Source: Priestia megaterium NBRC 15308 = ATCC 14581 (GTDB lineage: Bacteria; Bacillota; Bacilli; Bacillales; Bacillaceae_H). From it: 64,000 nt of DNA. The stretch's first letter is position 1, and the number at the start of each line of letters is the position of its first letter. Under the pieces are notes generated by a model. It searched no databases. It saw only the letters and a program-made list of their open reading frames with translations, and was not told the origin of the DNA. Of the stretch, positions 9,533-16,639 are shown piece after piece. The stretch is from contig NZ_CP009920.1 of the NCBI RefSeq assembly GCF_000832985.1, positions 5,264,501 to 5,328,500 of the forward strand, given 5' to 3'. A program made the translations under genes and the position numbers.

Positions 9533-9574
9533 TGGTACACTGAATTCTTTTACTAGATGAGAGGTTGAATAAGG

Positions 9575-9775
9575 ATGTCTGTTTATATTAAATCTATTTC
9601 TATTGGAACAATTTCTGGCGGGATCGTTATTTTTGGAAACGCAGGAAATATATCGCCTCCAAGCGGCTCTACGTCCGGCTCTGGTTCTAGCTCTAACTCT
9701 GGTTCTAATTCCCAAATGCCGATGCCTCCTTCTCCGGGAAAAGGCCCGAGAGATAATACAGCTTTTAAGGGCTAA
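9575..9775 (+). CDS. GerPF/GerPA-like spore germination protein
   Basis: A 66-residue protein beginning with the GerP-type core (SIGTISGGIVIFGNAGNISPPS), followed by a Ser/Gly/Asn-rich low-complexity stretch and a Pro-rich tail. GerP proteins are small coat-located proteins that help germinants pass through the spore coat. This copy stands alone, not in a gerPABCDEF operon, as several small GerPF-like paralogues do in Bacillus. It has a candidate sigma-K promoter and its own terminator. Confidence 0.75.
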   Translation: MSVYIKSISIGTISGGIVIFGNAGNISPPSGSTSGSGSSSNSGSNSQMPMPPSPGKGPRDNTAFKG

Positions 9776-9776
9776 T

Positions 9777-9809
9777 AAAAAAACAGTGAGATATTTCTCA
9801 CTGTTTTTA
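9777..9809. terminator. Bidirectional intrinsic terminator
   Basis: AAACAGTGAG (9781-9790) pairs with CTCACTGTTT (9797-9806), with flanking A and T runs; between gerPF-like and copD. Confidence 0.88.
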
Positions 9810-10868
9810 GACTTGAATACTTGTCATCATCGCAATATAAAAAGCAAAAACAAACAAACCCGAACTTAATACGCTAAGCCATACTGTCTTTTTGTAAAAA
9901 CAAATAAGTAAATACACAAAAAACAGCAGTGCGACAAATAAGAATAGGATTCCCACAATCGTTACGTGAAACGTTAGAGGGAGCGTCACTTGTTTCCCAT
10001 AGATAAATGGAAGAATCGATGAATCCATTGCCATATGACTTATATTAGTTGGCGGCGATTGCGTTACCATGATAGCTGTAAATAAAAAAATGATAAGCAA
10101 AATAATGCTTTCTGCTCGAATCCACATCACGGGCTTATATTCTGGATGTTTTATCGTTTTTTTCATAAGAAAGCCATTGAGGACGGCAAATGCAAGCAGC
10201 GGAATAATCGTAATATGCTTTAGCAAAAGGGACTGCCCGTAATCTGTAGCCCATGAATTTACATAGTTGGACAGACCCATGATAATGACCATCGAAATGA
10301 ACCCACTTAATGAAAGAAGCACAAAACAAGCGATTGCAAAAGGAGTAAACCAGCTTAAGAAACTTTTCCAATTGGAGGTTTCTTTTGAAAAAGCGGAAAC
10401 AATCAGAACCACCCCTCCCCACAGTCCAACTGCTAAAATATGAAGAGAATGAGAAAGCATGCCGCTAAGCGCAGAAGCGGATGCTGCGTGACTTGCGTAG
10501 GCGATTCCTCCCACCAAGGCTACAGTCAGTAATGTATACATATGAGGGTGGCTCTCTATTGAAACAGCAACCATACATAAAATAGCAATTAGCACAACAA
10601 AGATCCAGGCGTGTCCCGTTCTTGTTTCCAATAATACAAGACGAACTGTTTCACCTAACCCTCTTATTTTTGAAAAAGATAAAATAATCTCAAGCGAATT
10701 TCCAACCGAAAAAATAGCGACAGCCGCTGCACTTGCAAGTAGCCATCGCTTTGATAATAAAATTGTTGGCTTTTTTGTAAGCGGTACATATTGCAGTACG
10801 GCAAATCCTAATAATAAGGAAAGACCTACGTATGTGAACCACTCAAAAACAGGCAACAAAATACTCAT
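9807..10868 (-). CDS. CopD-domain copper-handling membrane protein
   Basis: A 353-residue protein with about nine hydrophobic segments and the CopD/PcoD pattern. Conserved histidines sit at membrane edges (ETRTGHAW, MLSHSLHILAVGLWGG, LLKHITIIP). CopD works with CopC to move copper across the membrane. It begins 4 nt after the stop of the upstream copC gene, so the two are cotranscribed and probably translationally linked. B. subtilis YcnJ fuses the same two domains in one protein; here they are separate. Confidence 0.88.
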   Translation of the reverse strand: MSILLPVFEWFTYVGLSLLLGFAVLQYVPLTKKPTILLSKRWLLASAAAVAIFSVGNSLEIILSFSKIRGLGETVRLVLLETRTGHAWIFVVLIAILCMVAVSIESHPHMYTLLTVALVGGIAYASHAASASALSGMLSHSLHILAVGLWGGVVLIVSAFSKETSNWKSFLSWFTPFAIACFVLLSLSGFISMVIIMGLSNYVNSWATDYGQSLLLKHITIIPLLAFAVLNGFLMKKTIKHPEYKPVMWIRAESIILLIIFLFTAIMVTQSPPTNISHMAMDSSILPFIYGKQVTLPLTFHVTIVGILFLFVALLFFVYLLICFYKKTVWLSVLSSGLFVFAFYIAMMTSIQV

Positions 10869-10872
10869 CTTT

Positions 10873-11433
10873 TTAAGACTTTTTCTTTCTGAAGATTAAG
10901 AGTAATGCTCCAACCACAACTACAATAGCAATAATCATGATAACAAAAAACGATGAAGAATCATTGTTCTCTGTTTTTTCATCATTTGCTACTGCACTTT
11001 TTTGGTGCTGTTCGGATTGCGTGGCGTCTTGCTTTTTTTCACTATCTTTTCCGGCTGCTTGAGTATTCTCTTCTTTCGCTTCATCTTTCACATCTACTTT
11101 AAAAGCAATCGAATCTTTCATTACATGACCATCTTCCCCTACAATTTCCCAGTCCACTGTGTAAGATCCGTTTTTAAGAGGCTGATCGAGAGAAGCTATT
11201 AAATCATGACCCTCTACTTTTTGCGATGCAAGTGAAATTTTTTGTCCATCTTTTGTAACGGTTACAGTACTGATTTTCTCGATGTGTGTTTCAAAGGTTA
11301 ATTTAATTTCTTTTAGAGGAGCTGTAACAGTTGCACCATTTTCCGGCACGGTTGTTTGCACATGTGTATGAGCAAAACTAACTGTCGGAACAGCTAAAAA
11401 GCATGCTAAAAGTAAACCTATTATTTTTTTCAT
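10873..11433 (-). CDS. CopC-domain copper-binding protein with C-terminal anchor
   Basis: A 186-residue exported protein. The signal peptide ends at VSFA, leaving His as the first mature residue (HTHVQ), the ligand used by CopC Cu(II) sites. The beta-sandwich CopC domain spans about residues 20-120, with the second ligand region at EDGHVMKD. A charged low-complexity linker and a C-terminal transmembrane helix ending FRKKKS tether it to the membrane, close to CopD. It is first in the copC-copD operon. No CsoR or CueR regulator is adjacent. Confidence 0.9.
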   Translation of the reverse strand: MKKIIGLLLACFLAVPTVSFAHTHVQTTVPENGATVTAPLKEIKLTFETHIEKISTVTVTKDGQKISLASQKVEGHDLIASLDQPLKNGSYTVDWEIVGEDGHVMKDSIAFKVDVKDEAKEENTQAAGKDSEKKQDATQSEQHQKSAVANDEKTENNDSSSFFVIMIIAIVVVVGALLLIFRKKKS

Positions 11434-11717
11434 ATTTATGACTCCCTATCTCTTTTTTCTTTTTTCATCATATCCAAAAATGTTTTTATGTAGACGTTTC
11501 CGAACACGATCTATTTTCCTAGTAAGTGTACTCCTTTTTTACTCAGTCTCACAATAACTATTACCAATTCGTTATAAAATGTTCACAAATCCTAGGAAAG
11601 ATGCCGCTGTGATTTTTTTGAATTTTCTTTCGGACTATCCTTGAATATAGTAAAATAGTTAAATAAGATGACTGACTTTTTTCTAGCTTAAAATCCCATA
11701 CAGAAAGGATAGAAACA

Positions 11718-11987
11718 ATGAAAAAGTATACATGCCCTTGCTGTGGTTATCAATCTTTAGACAGTGATGGTGACTATGACATTTGTGAGATATGTTTTTG
11801 GGAAGACGATCCGTACCAAAAGCTGAATGCCAACGAATTAGGAGCCAACTCTATTTCTTTAATAGAAGCTCAGGAAAATTTTATAGTTTATGGAGCGTGT
11901 AATAAAGAAAGCTTACAGCACGTGAGAAAACCTTCTGTTCAAGATGTAAAAGATTTTAACTGGAAACCTATTATAAGTCACGAGTAG
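11718..11987 (+). CDS. CPCC-family cysteine-rich protein
   Basis: An 89-residue protein with a zinc-ribbon-like start: YTCPCCGYQSL, then YDICEICFWEDDPYQ. These two Cys pairs define the small CPCC family, a domain found in Bacillus proteins of unknown function and in some toxin-immunity neighbourhoods. No toxin gene is adjacent. The Shine-Dalgarno is AAAGGAT and the ATG is at 11718. A strong terminator follows. Confidence 0.78.
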   Translation: MKKYTCPCCGYQSLDSDGDYDICEICFWEDDPYQKLNANELGANSISLIEAQENFIVYGACNKESLQHVRKPSVQDVKDFNWKPIISHE

Positions 11988-12002
11988 CAAAACTAGTTTA
12001 TA

Positions 12003-12034
12003 AAAAAAGAATGCTTGCGAAAGCATTCTTTTTT
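12003..12034. terminator. Bidirectional intrinsic terminator
   Basis: AAGAATGCTT pairs with AAGCATTCTT across a short GCGA loop, with A and T runs; between convergent genes. Confidence 0.88.
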
Positions 12035-12038
12035 GGAT

Positions 12039-12740
12039 TCAGTAAGAAGTAGAAGCGAATGTAGAAAGCACATTTGTAAACTTATAAAAAGTTTGAGTTT
12101 TAGACGAAGCTCTTCCTTTTGAAGTGAATGAATGAAACATAGCACTTCGCAGCGGTTGGCTAATCTCTAATTGAATACTTTTCCCGGTACGATTTTTATT
12201 TGCAATATTTCCAGAGTTAATGCCTGCAATCTCATCGTGCCCTTTTGTAATCAGTTCGGCAGGAAATCCATTTTGATTTAATAACTGCGTTAATTTTTTT
12301 GCGCGCTCCCGATCAGTCCCGCCCACAAAAATATGTTTTTCGTTCTCAGAATACCCGTGAAGAGATAAAACATTATCATACTTGCTTACCATCTTACGCG
12401 CTGTGGGCTCATCAAAATGAGTGCTTGTGAGGTGCAGGTCTCGTGATCCTTTCGACTTTAACGATTCGAATAGGTAAAGAGCATTTTGTTTGCCAAGCTC
12501 TTGGGCAATTTCGCTTGTCCCCCCTTCAATTCCTCCACCGTGTGGAGCAAAGATAAGGACAGGGCTTTTCGTTTCTTTGGTCGTCACTTTATAGCTAGCT
12601 GAAGACTCGTGCTGTGAGAGCTGCTTGAAATTTTGATATTTATCAGTTGACGCACTAGATGTATCTTGAAAAGGTGAAATGAATAAAAAGAGTAGACAGA
12701 TACATAAGGTAGAGAAACTTACTAAACGATAGCTTTTCAA
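12039..12740 (-). CDS. Secreted poly-gamma-glutamate hydrolase-like protein
   Basis: A 233-residue protein with an N-terminal signal or anchor segment followed by a phage-type poly-gamma-glutamate hydrolase domain (PF05908; DUF867/YjqB-like). The metal-site motif APHGGGIEGGT, the later SLHGYSENEKHIFVGG and the glutamate in QLEISQPLR match the Zn carboxypeptidase-like fold. It may degrade poly-gamma-glutamate or a related gamma-linked polymer outside the cell. It is a single gene; no capsule (cap/pgs) gene is nearby. Confidence 0.8.
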   Translation of the reverse strand: MKSYRLVSFSTLCICLLFLFISPFQDTSSASTDKYQNFKQLSQHESSASYKVTTKETKSPVLIFAPHGGGIEGGTSEIAQELGKQNALYLFESLKSKGSRDLHLTSTHFDEPTARKMVSKYDNVLSLHGYSENEKHIFVGGTDRERAKKLTQLLNQNGFPAELITKGHDEIAGINSGNIANKNRTGKSIQLEISQPLRSAMFHSFTSKGRASSKTQTFYKFTNVLSTFASTSY

Positions 12741-12884
12741 TTTGTACTCCTGCTTTCCGTTGTGTAATAAGACCTAAAACATTAGGAACCTAAAAAATCC
12801 AAAATAATATTTATAGTAGTCTTATTTACTTATCGTTAAAAATTATAATTTATTTAATAGTTCTTAATACCTATTTATGTTGTT

Positions 12885-12921
12885 TGAAAAAACTTCAGCG
12901 CATATTCACTGAAGTTTTTTT
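12885..12921. terminator. Bidirectional hairpin terminator
   Basis: AACTTCAG (12891-12898) pairs with CTGAAGTT (12909-12916), flanked by A and T runs. It sits 20-50 nt after the stop of the 36-residue gene and supports it being expressed. Confidence 0.75.
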
Positions 12922-12938
12922 ACTTTTTTTGTTTTTAT

Positions 12939-13049
12939 TTAAAGCAAGCGCCAAACTAATTTTATCCAGCCAAAGAATGCGATCCATAAAGGTATGCTCA
13001 AAGATGTTCCCCACGCTAAACCAATTAAGAAGTTTCCTCTTTCAATCAT
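12939..13049 (-). CDS. 36-residue single-pass membrane peptide
   Basis: This short frame encodes MIERGNFLIGLAWGTSLS followed by a hydrophobic stretch and a basic end. It has one transmembrane helix with Trp residues at the interfaces. A strong Shine-Dalgarno (AAGGAGTGG) lies 5 nt before the ATG, a terminator follows, and a cre-like site lies 60 nt upstream, so it looks like a genuine gene. I do not recognise a family. It could be a regulatory or stress-related small membrane protein. Confidence 0.6.
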   Translation of the reverse strand: MIERGNFLIGLAWGTSLSIPLWIAFFGWIKLVWRLL

Positions 13050-13110
13050 ACAAACCACTCCTTATGAACACTGTAGGTGAACAAGTACCATTCTATACCT
13101 TCACTATAAC

Positions 13111-13124
13111 AGAAAGCGCTTTCA
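13111..13124. promoter_or_regulatory. cre-like CcpA site
   Basis: AGAAAGCGCTTTCA (reverse complement TGAAAGCGCTTTCT) differs from the cre consensus TGWAANCGNTNWCA at one base. On the minus strand it overlaps the spacer just before a TATAGT -10-like box (about 13104-13109) that would serve the 36-residue gene. Confidence 0.45.
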
Positions 13125-13247
13125 TTTAATAGTCACTTACACGTTTTTAGTGCTATATTCATACAGAAAACCAGATTCCAAGTAGATAAAGGGCGATATA
13201 TAAGAAAATGAATAATTGCAAAGTGTAAAAGTATAATAATCTACTAA

Positions 13248-13279
13248 AAAAAAGAAACCTTCTTTGAAGGTTTCTTTTC
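13248..13279. terminator. Intrinsic terminator
   Basis: AAGAAACCTT (13252-13261) pairs with AAGGTTTCTT (13267-13276) right after the stop of the 57-residue minus-strand gene. Confidence 0.8.
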
Positions 13280-13289
13280 TAGGTGTTTT

Positions 13290-13463
13290 TTATTGTTCGC
13301 CGCTGCGCTGCAAGCGATTCTCAATAAATAGGCGCTCAACAAATTTATTTAGCTGTGCTTGATACAAACGGCGCTCCTCTAGCGTTTTTGCGTCTTGTAT
13401 TTGCTGCTTAAAGCGTTTGATTTGCTGTCTTTGTTCAACCGTTACATGATGAGAAAGAAGCAT
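13290..13463 (-). CDS. Small basic coiled-coil protein, 57 residues
   Basis: The frame encodes a 57-residue charged helix (MLLSHHVTVEQRQQIKRF... LQRSGEQ) with heptad-like spacing of Leu, Ile and Phe. A very strong Shine-Dalgarno (GGAGGGGG) lies before the ATG and a terminator follows, so it is almost certainly translated. It resembles the many short Bacillus proteins of unknown function; no domain is recognisable. Cytosolic. Confidence 0.7.
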   Translation of the reverse strand: MLLSHHVTVEQRQQIKRFKQQIQDAKTLEERRLYQAQLNKFVERLFIENRLQRSGEQ

Positions 13464-13556
13464 AGGTCCCCCTCCATTTCACTAACGTTTAAATTAAGTA
13501 AACCAAGGTTTACCAAAACAAACAACAAACCTGTTAGCTTCTCTTACATACATTTT

Positions 13557-13838
13557 TTATTCAGCCTCTTTAGCCCCAACTAATGCTAAACCTGGACCGT
13601 ACGGCGTTGTATGAACATCTAGCATTAATTCATTTGTATAAGGCACAATAGAAGCTTCCATTGCTACTTGTACTCCATCGACTTCATACATTTCATCATT
13701 TTCAAAAGGCTCTTCAAAAGCTAACCCAATATTAGGGATTTCACAGCTAATTCCTTTAAAATACAAGCGAATTCCTGTTATCTCCTGTTCTTCAAGTATA
13801 TTGTTAATTAATTGTTTTGCTTCTGGTGTAATATGCAT
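13557..13838 (-). CDS. HesB/IscA-like fold protein (YneR type)
   Basis: A 93-residue cytosolic protein with the A-type Fe-S carrier fold start (MHITPEAKQLINNILEEQ... IRLYFKG). A single Cys (GISCEIPNIG) is present, and the conserved C-terminal CxC of true IscA/SufA carriers is missing, as in the YneR/HesB-like subgroup of Bacillus. An iron-sulfur role is therefore doubtful. It lies near the PerR-controlled dps but is transcribed the other way. Confidence 0.75.
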   Translation of the reverse strand: MHITPEAKQLINNILEEQEITGIRLYFKGISCEIPNIGLAFEEPFENDEMYEVDGVQVAMEASIVPYTNELMLDVHTTPYGPGLALVGAKEAE

Positions 13839-13938
13839 GACTAACCCTTCTTCCTTTCAATACTCTTGCTCTATCCTATCATATCTTTAGAGTTTTTAAA
13901 GAGAATAACTACGATTTAAAAGCATCCTTATTATTATT

Positions 13939-13953
13939 TAATAATTATTATAA
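13939..13953 (+). promoter_or_regulatory. PerR box upstream of dps
   Basis: TAATAATTATTATAA matches the PerR consensus TTATAATNATTATAA at 14 of 15 positions. It sits immediately before the dps -35 element, where a bound repressor would block polymerase. Confidence 0.75.
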
Positions 13954-13960
13954 ATAAGTA

Positions 13961-13988
13961 TTGATTTTAATTTGATATTTGATATAAT
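13961..13988 (+). promoter_or_regulatory. dps sigma-A promoter
   Basis: TTGATT (13961-13966), a 16-nt spacer and TATAAT (13983-13988) form a good vegetative promoter for the gene starting at 14031. Confidence 0.75.
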
Positions 13989-14030
13989 ATAAATATAAGA
14001 TAACAACAACTCATTAGGAGGCTATTAACT

Positions 14031-14483
14031 ATGAATTTAGAAAACGTATTGAACCAACAAATTGCCGATTTTAACGTATTGTATACGAAGCTACATCGCT
14101 TTCACTGGTATGTAAAAGGGCCTCAATTTTTTACGCTTCATGAAAAATTTGAAGAATTCTATAATGAGACGGCGGACTATATAGATGAATATGCAGAACG
14201 ATTACTAGCCATTGGAGGAAGCCCAATTGCTACAATGAAGCAATTTTTGCAAGCAGCTACTCTTTCTGAAGATGGAAACGAGCAAACGAGTGAAGAAATG
14301 GTAGAAACCTTAATTAATGACTATACGCTACTTGTTAAAAACCTAAAAAATGCAGTTGAAAACGCTGAAGCAGCACACGATCACGTAACAGCTGACTTAT
14401 TCATTGGAACAATCGGCAACATTGAAAAACATATTTGGATGCTAAAAGCTGCTTTACCTGTAAAAACATCCGTAAACGCATAA
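14031..14483 (+). CDS. dps: Dps/MrgA-family ferritin-like DNA-protection protein
   Basis: A 150-residue four-helix-bundle protein. The first helix carries the ferroxidase ligands of Dps (LHRFHWYVKGPQFFTLHEKFEEFY), shared between subunits of a dodecamer that oxidises and stores iron with peroxide and protects DNA. Length and motifs match Bacillus MrgA/Dps. The Shine-Dalgarno is TAGGAGG. A near-perfect PerR box and sigma-A promoter upstream predict induction by peroxide. Single-gene transcript with a terminator. Confidence 0.93.
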   Translation: MNLENVLNQQIADFNVLYTKLHRFHWYVKGPQFFTLHEKFEEFYNETADYIDEYAERLLAIGGSPIATMKQFLQAATLSEDGNEQTSEEMVETLINDYTLLVKNLKNAVENAEAAHDHVTADLFIGTIGNIEKHIWMLKAALPVKTSVNA

Positions 14484-14507
14484 AAAGAGCCTAAGCGGCT
14501 CTTTTTT
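14482..14507. terminator. Bidirectional intrinsic terminator
   Basis: AAAAAGAGCC pairs with GGCTCTTTTT, overlapping the dps stop codon and ending at the convergent neighbour. Confidence 0.85.
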
Positions 14508-15057
14508 ACGTTTGTTGATTTACTTTTTTTTGTCTTTGCAGCCACATAAAAAAAGACATATCATCGTGAATGTCATCTTCTAGCACAGCCTTATAGACAT
14601 GATCACTCGTATAATAGCGATTATATCCGCTTTGCTGCTTGAAAAATAAAATGCATTCCCGCTTCTTTTCAGTGAAAAGTGATTTTAATAACTCTTGTTT
14701 CTCAACTTTGCCTTTCACGATATTTTCTGGAAGCACGGAAATATCAAGCTTCCACTCTTCTCCCTTCTGAATCATATACACACTCCACTGATACTTATCT
14801 TTTTCATTAGCAAATATCATCTTATAAGGGCTAAAACGCTTTGTAAGCTGATACCCCATGTGAAAAATAGATTCTTCATCCATTTCATCATTTCCTACGT
14901 AAAAATTAATGATGCGATTTGTCATGACATTTAACTCAAAACTCTCCCCTGAGAGAAGACAACCATATTCTCTTAACAGATCCAATAAATGACTGGATAC
15001 CACCAGTTGATTTGCTTCGTGTTTTAATTCACTTGAGTATGACAGCAGCTCATTCAT
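14506..15057 (-). CDS. Conserved hypothetical protein, 183 residues
   Basis: I do not recognise this protein. It is acidic and soluble, with mixed alpha/beta character, no signal peptide and no membrane segment. Aromatic-rich parts (HMGYQLTKRFSPYKMIF, YQWSVYMIQKGEEWKLD) suggest a compact fold. The ATG at 15055-15057 has an AGGGGAA Shine-Dalgarno. It converges on dps and shares its terminator. Confidence 0.65.
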   Translation of the reverse strand: MNELLSYSSELKHEANQLVVSSHLLDLLREYGCLLSGESFELNVMTNRIINFYVGNDEMDEESIFHMGYQLTKRFSPYKMIFANEKDKYQWSVYMIQKGEEWKLDISVLPENIVKGKVEKQELLKSLFTEKKRECILFFKQQSGYNRYYTSDHVYKAVLEDDIHDDMSFFMWLQRQKKVNQQT

Positions 15058-15265
15058 GTTTTTTGATTCCCCTATCTATAGATCGTGAATTGTTATTGAT
15101 ATTCGCTTTTTTTTCATAAAACCCTTTCACTTTTACCCTTTAATTAAATAACTAGTTGTAAATTAAGTTATGTAGAGCAACATTTTATGAATAAATCAAG
15201 TTTGAGTATAAAACCTGAAGAAGTTTAAAGACTATAGTCGATACCGATTTTAAGGAGGACTTAGT

Positions 15266-15898
15266 ATGAATAATCACGAACTTCCTACAAACATGCAAAC
15301 TGGAGCTGTACCCCCTCAATTGAACCATGGAGGGCATGAACTATTTGACGTTCATGAAACACTTGCGGGCTCGATTAATGTAATGGATCAGTTTATGATG
15401 TTTAGGCAATATGTAAAAGAACAAGAGCTGCTTGATATCATTGATCGGCAATATCAGTTTATTTTAAATGAATATAATTTAATCGTAGAAGCTTTTTCTA
15501 CTGGTCAAAAGCCGGCCGATTCTACACATGTATATAACATGAAGCAGTCTCATACCTTTGTTTATGGCTTAAAGCCTTCACAGCCTAAAAAGCCGAATCA
15601 GTCCGTTGAGGAAATCAATGAAAAAGGCATATCAGGTCATATGCTAGGTCTAGTTAAGTCTCAAGCATCTCTTTTAACCATGACCGCTTTAGAAATAACA
15701 AATCCTGTTGTTCGCCGAATATTCGGAGACAGTGTTCCTAATTGGATTGAAATGGCTTATGAAATTTCTCTTTATCAAAATAAACACCATTATTATCAAG
15801 TGCCGCAGCTTGCAAAAGCAGATATGCAGCAAATGATTACAAGTTTTGCAAAAGCCACTGCCTCTCCTCAGATGCCTAATAACCATAAACTGCATTAA
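15266..15898 (+). CDS. CotF-like spore coat protein (YhcQ type)
   Basis: A 210-residue protein with the coat F domain arrangement: a Gly/Pro/His-rich head (residues 1-30) followed by helices containing MDQFMMFRQYVKEQELLDII and a second helical repeat near residues 125-195 (GLVKSQASLLTMTALEITNP). This fits CotF/YhcQ family proteins of the spore coat. Shine-Dalgarno AAGGAGG before the ATG. The stop codon is 8 nt from the left end of a MITE-like repeat whose hairpin probably supplies the terminator. Confidence 0.8.
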   Translation: MNNHELPTNMQTGAVPPQLNHGGHELFDVHETLAGSINVMDQFMMFRQYVKEQELLDIIDRQYQFILNEYNLIVEAFSTGQKPADSTHVYNMKQSHTFVYGLKPSQPKKPNQSVEEINEKGISGHMLGLVKSQASLLTMTALEITNPVVRRIFGDSVPNWIEMAYEISLYQNKHHYYQVPQLAKADMQQMITSFAKATASPQMPNNHKLH

Positions 15899-15905
15899 TT
15901 AAAAA

Positions 15906-16230
15906 GAGGCTGGAGCAAACGTATTTTAGTTGAAGGAAGATCCGAACGATTCACCGTTCGGATCTTTTCATTAGTACGGTGAATATAGGTTATGTTTAGA
16001 GTTGCTTCTAGCTGTTGATTGGAGGGAAAGGCGAAGACTCCTGCGGGAAAAGCGGAATAGATGAGACCCCACAGGAGCGAAATCGACGAGGAGGCTCATC
16101 GGCCGCCTGCGGAAAGCGTAGCCTTGCACGGAAATCACCAGCAGTGTAACCAAACGACTCATACTAGATCATTTACTCAGTTTACTCGTCTTTAGATTGT
16201 ATTGTATTGATTTTGTTATGTCTCAATCTC
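15906..16230. repeat. MITE-like dispersed repeat, copy 1
   Basis: A 325-bp non-coding element bounded by imperfect inverted termini (GAGGCTGGAGCAAAC at the left, reverse complement GAGATTGAGACATAAC at the right). It contains a 10-bp-stem hairpin at 15939-15964 and a larger imperfect palindrome at 16012-16144 starting CTGTTGATTGG. A homologous copy lies inverted at 47872-48148. No transposase frame is present. It directly follows the coat gene, and its first hairpin can act as a terminator. Confidence 0.75.
15939..15968. terminator. Terminator-like hairpin inside repeat copy 1
   Basis: GATCCGAACG (15939-15948) pairs perfectly with CGTTCGGATC (15955-15964), followed by TTTT. It probably terminates the coat gene. 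Confidence 0.65.
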
Positions 16231-16353
16231 GTTTTGTGCGTATATTTCAGAAAATGACAAAAAACTATGCATTTTGGATTATTTTCTGAATATTTGTAGT
16301 ATTTTGATTAATTATGTATTATAATACAATTAACTAATAGAAAGGGGTGAGAG

Positions 16354-16383
16354 ATGCATCATATATACTCGGATTACAGTTAA
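16354..16383 (+). CDS. Possible leader peptide MHHIYSDYS
   Basis: A nine-codon frame with a good Shine-Dalgarno (AAAGGGG) and an ATG, ending just before a second strong Shine-Dalgarno-like AAGGAGGTG (16383-16391) that has no obvious start codon. It lies between a TATAAT (16320-16325) and an intrinsic terminator ahead of the CNNM/CorC gene. The arrangement suggests a translated leader or an attenuator. Translation is unproven. Confidence 0.35.
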   Translation: MHHIYSDYS

Positions 16384-16506
16384 AGGAGGTGTCATAACAC
16401 ACTCGCAATACGTTTGCTAAAAGTCAGTTGAACTGTAGAACCGATATGTGATAGACCATGATGGTAAAGTTAAGATTAATTCCCCTAAATGAACATGTAA
16501 CATAAT

Positions 16507-16549
16507 AAACTGCTTCTTTTTCTTTTTAAAGATAGAAGCAGTTTTTTTA
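16507..16549 (+). terminator. Leader terminator upstream of CNNM/CorC gene
   Basis: AACTGCTTCT (16508-16517) pairs with AGAAGCAGTT (16534-16543), then a T run. It lies about 90 nt before the transporter start and some 150 nt after the leader frame, so it could attenuate transcription. Confidence 0.65.
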
Positions 16550-16639
16550 TGTGCGTTTTTCTTTTCTTGATTTAATACATGTTTTCTCCACTTTGGCTAA
16601 CACTTAATATATACATTTACATACAAGGTGGTGACTTTG

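Noticed and set aside
15971-16162. Short minus-strand frame within repeat copy 1
   Set aside because: It lies wholly inside the palindromic repeat, has no Shine-Dalgarno and resembles the spurious frames these repeats often produce.
16337-16550. M-box or yybP-ykoY riboswitch in the CNNM leader
   Set aside because: The conserved core sequences of both motifs, as I know them, are absent; kept only as an unassigned leader.
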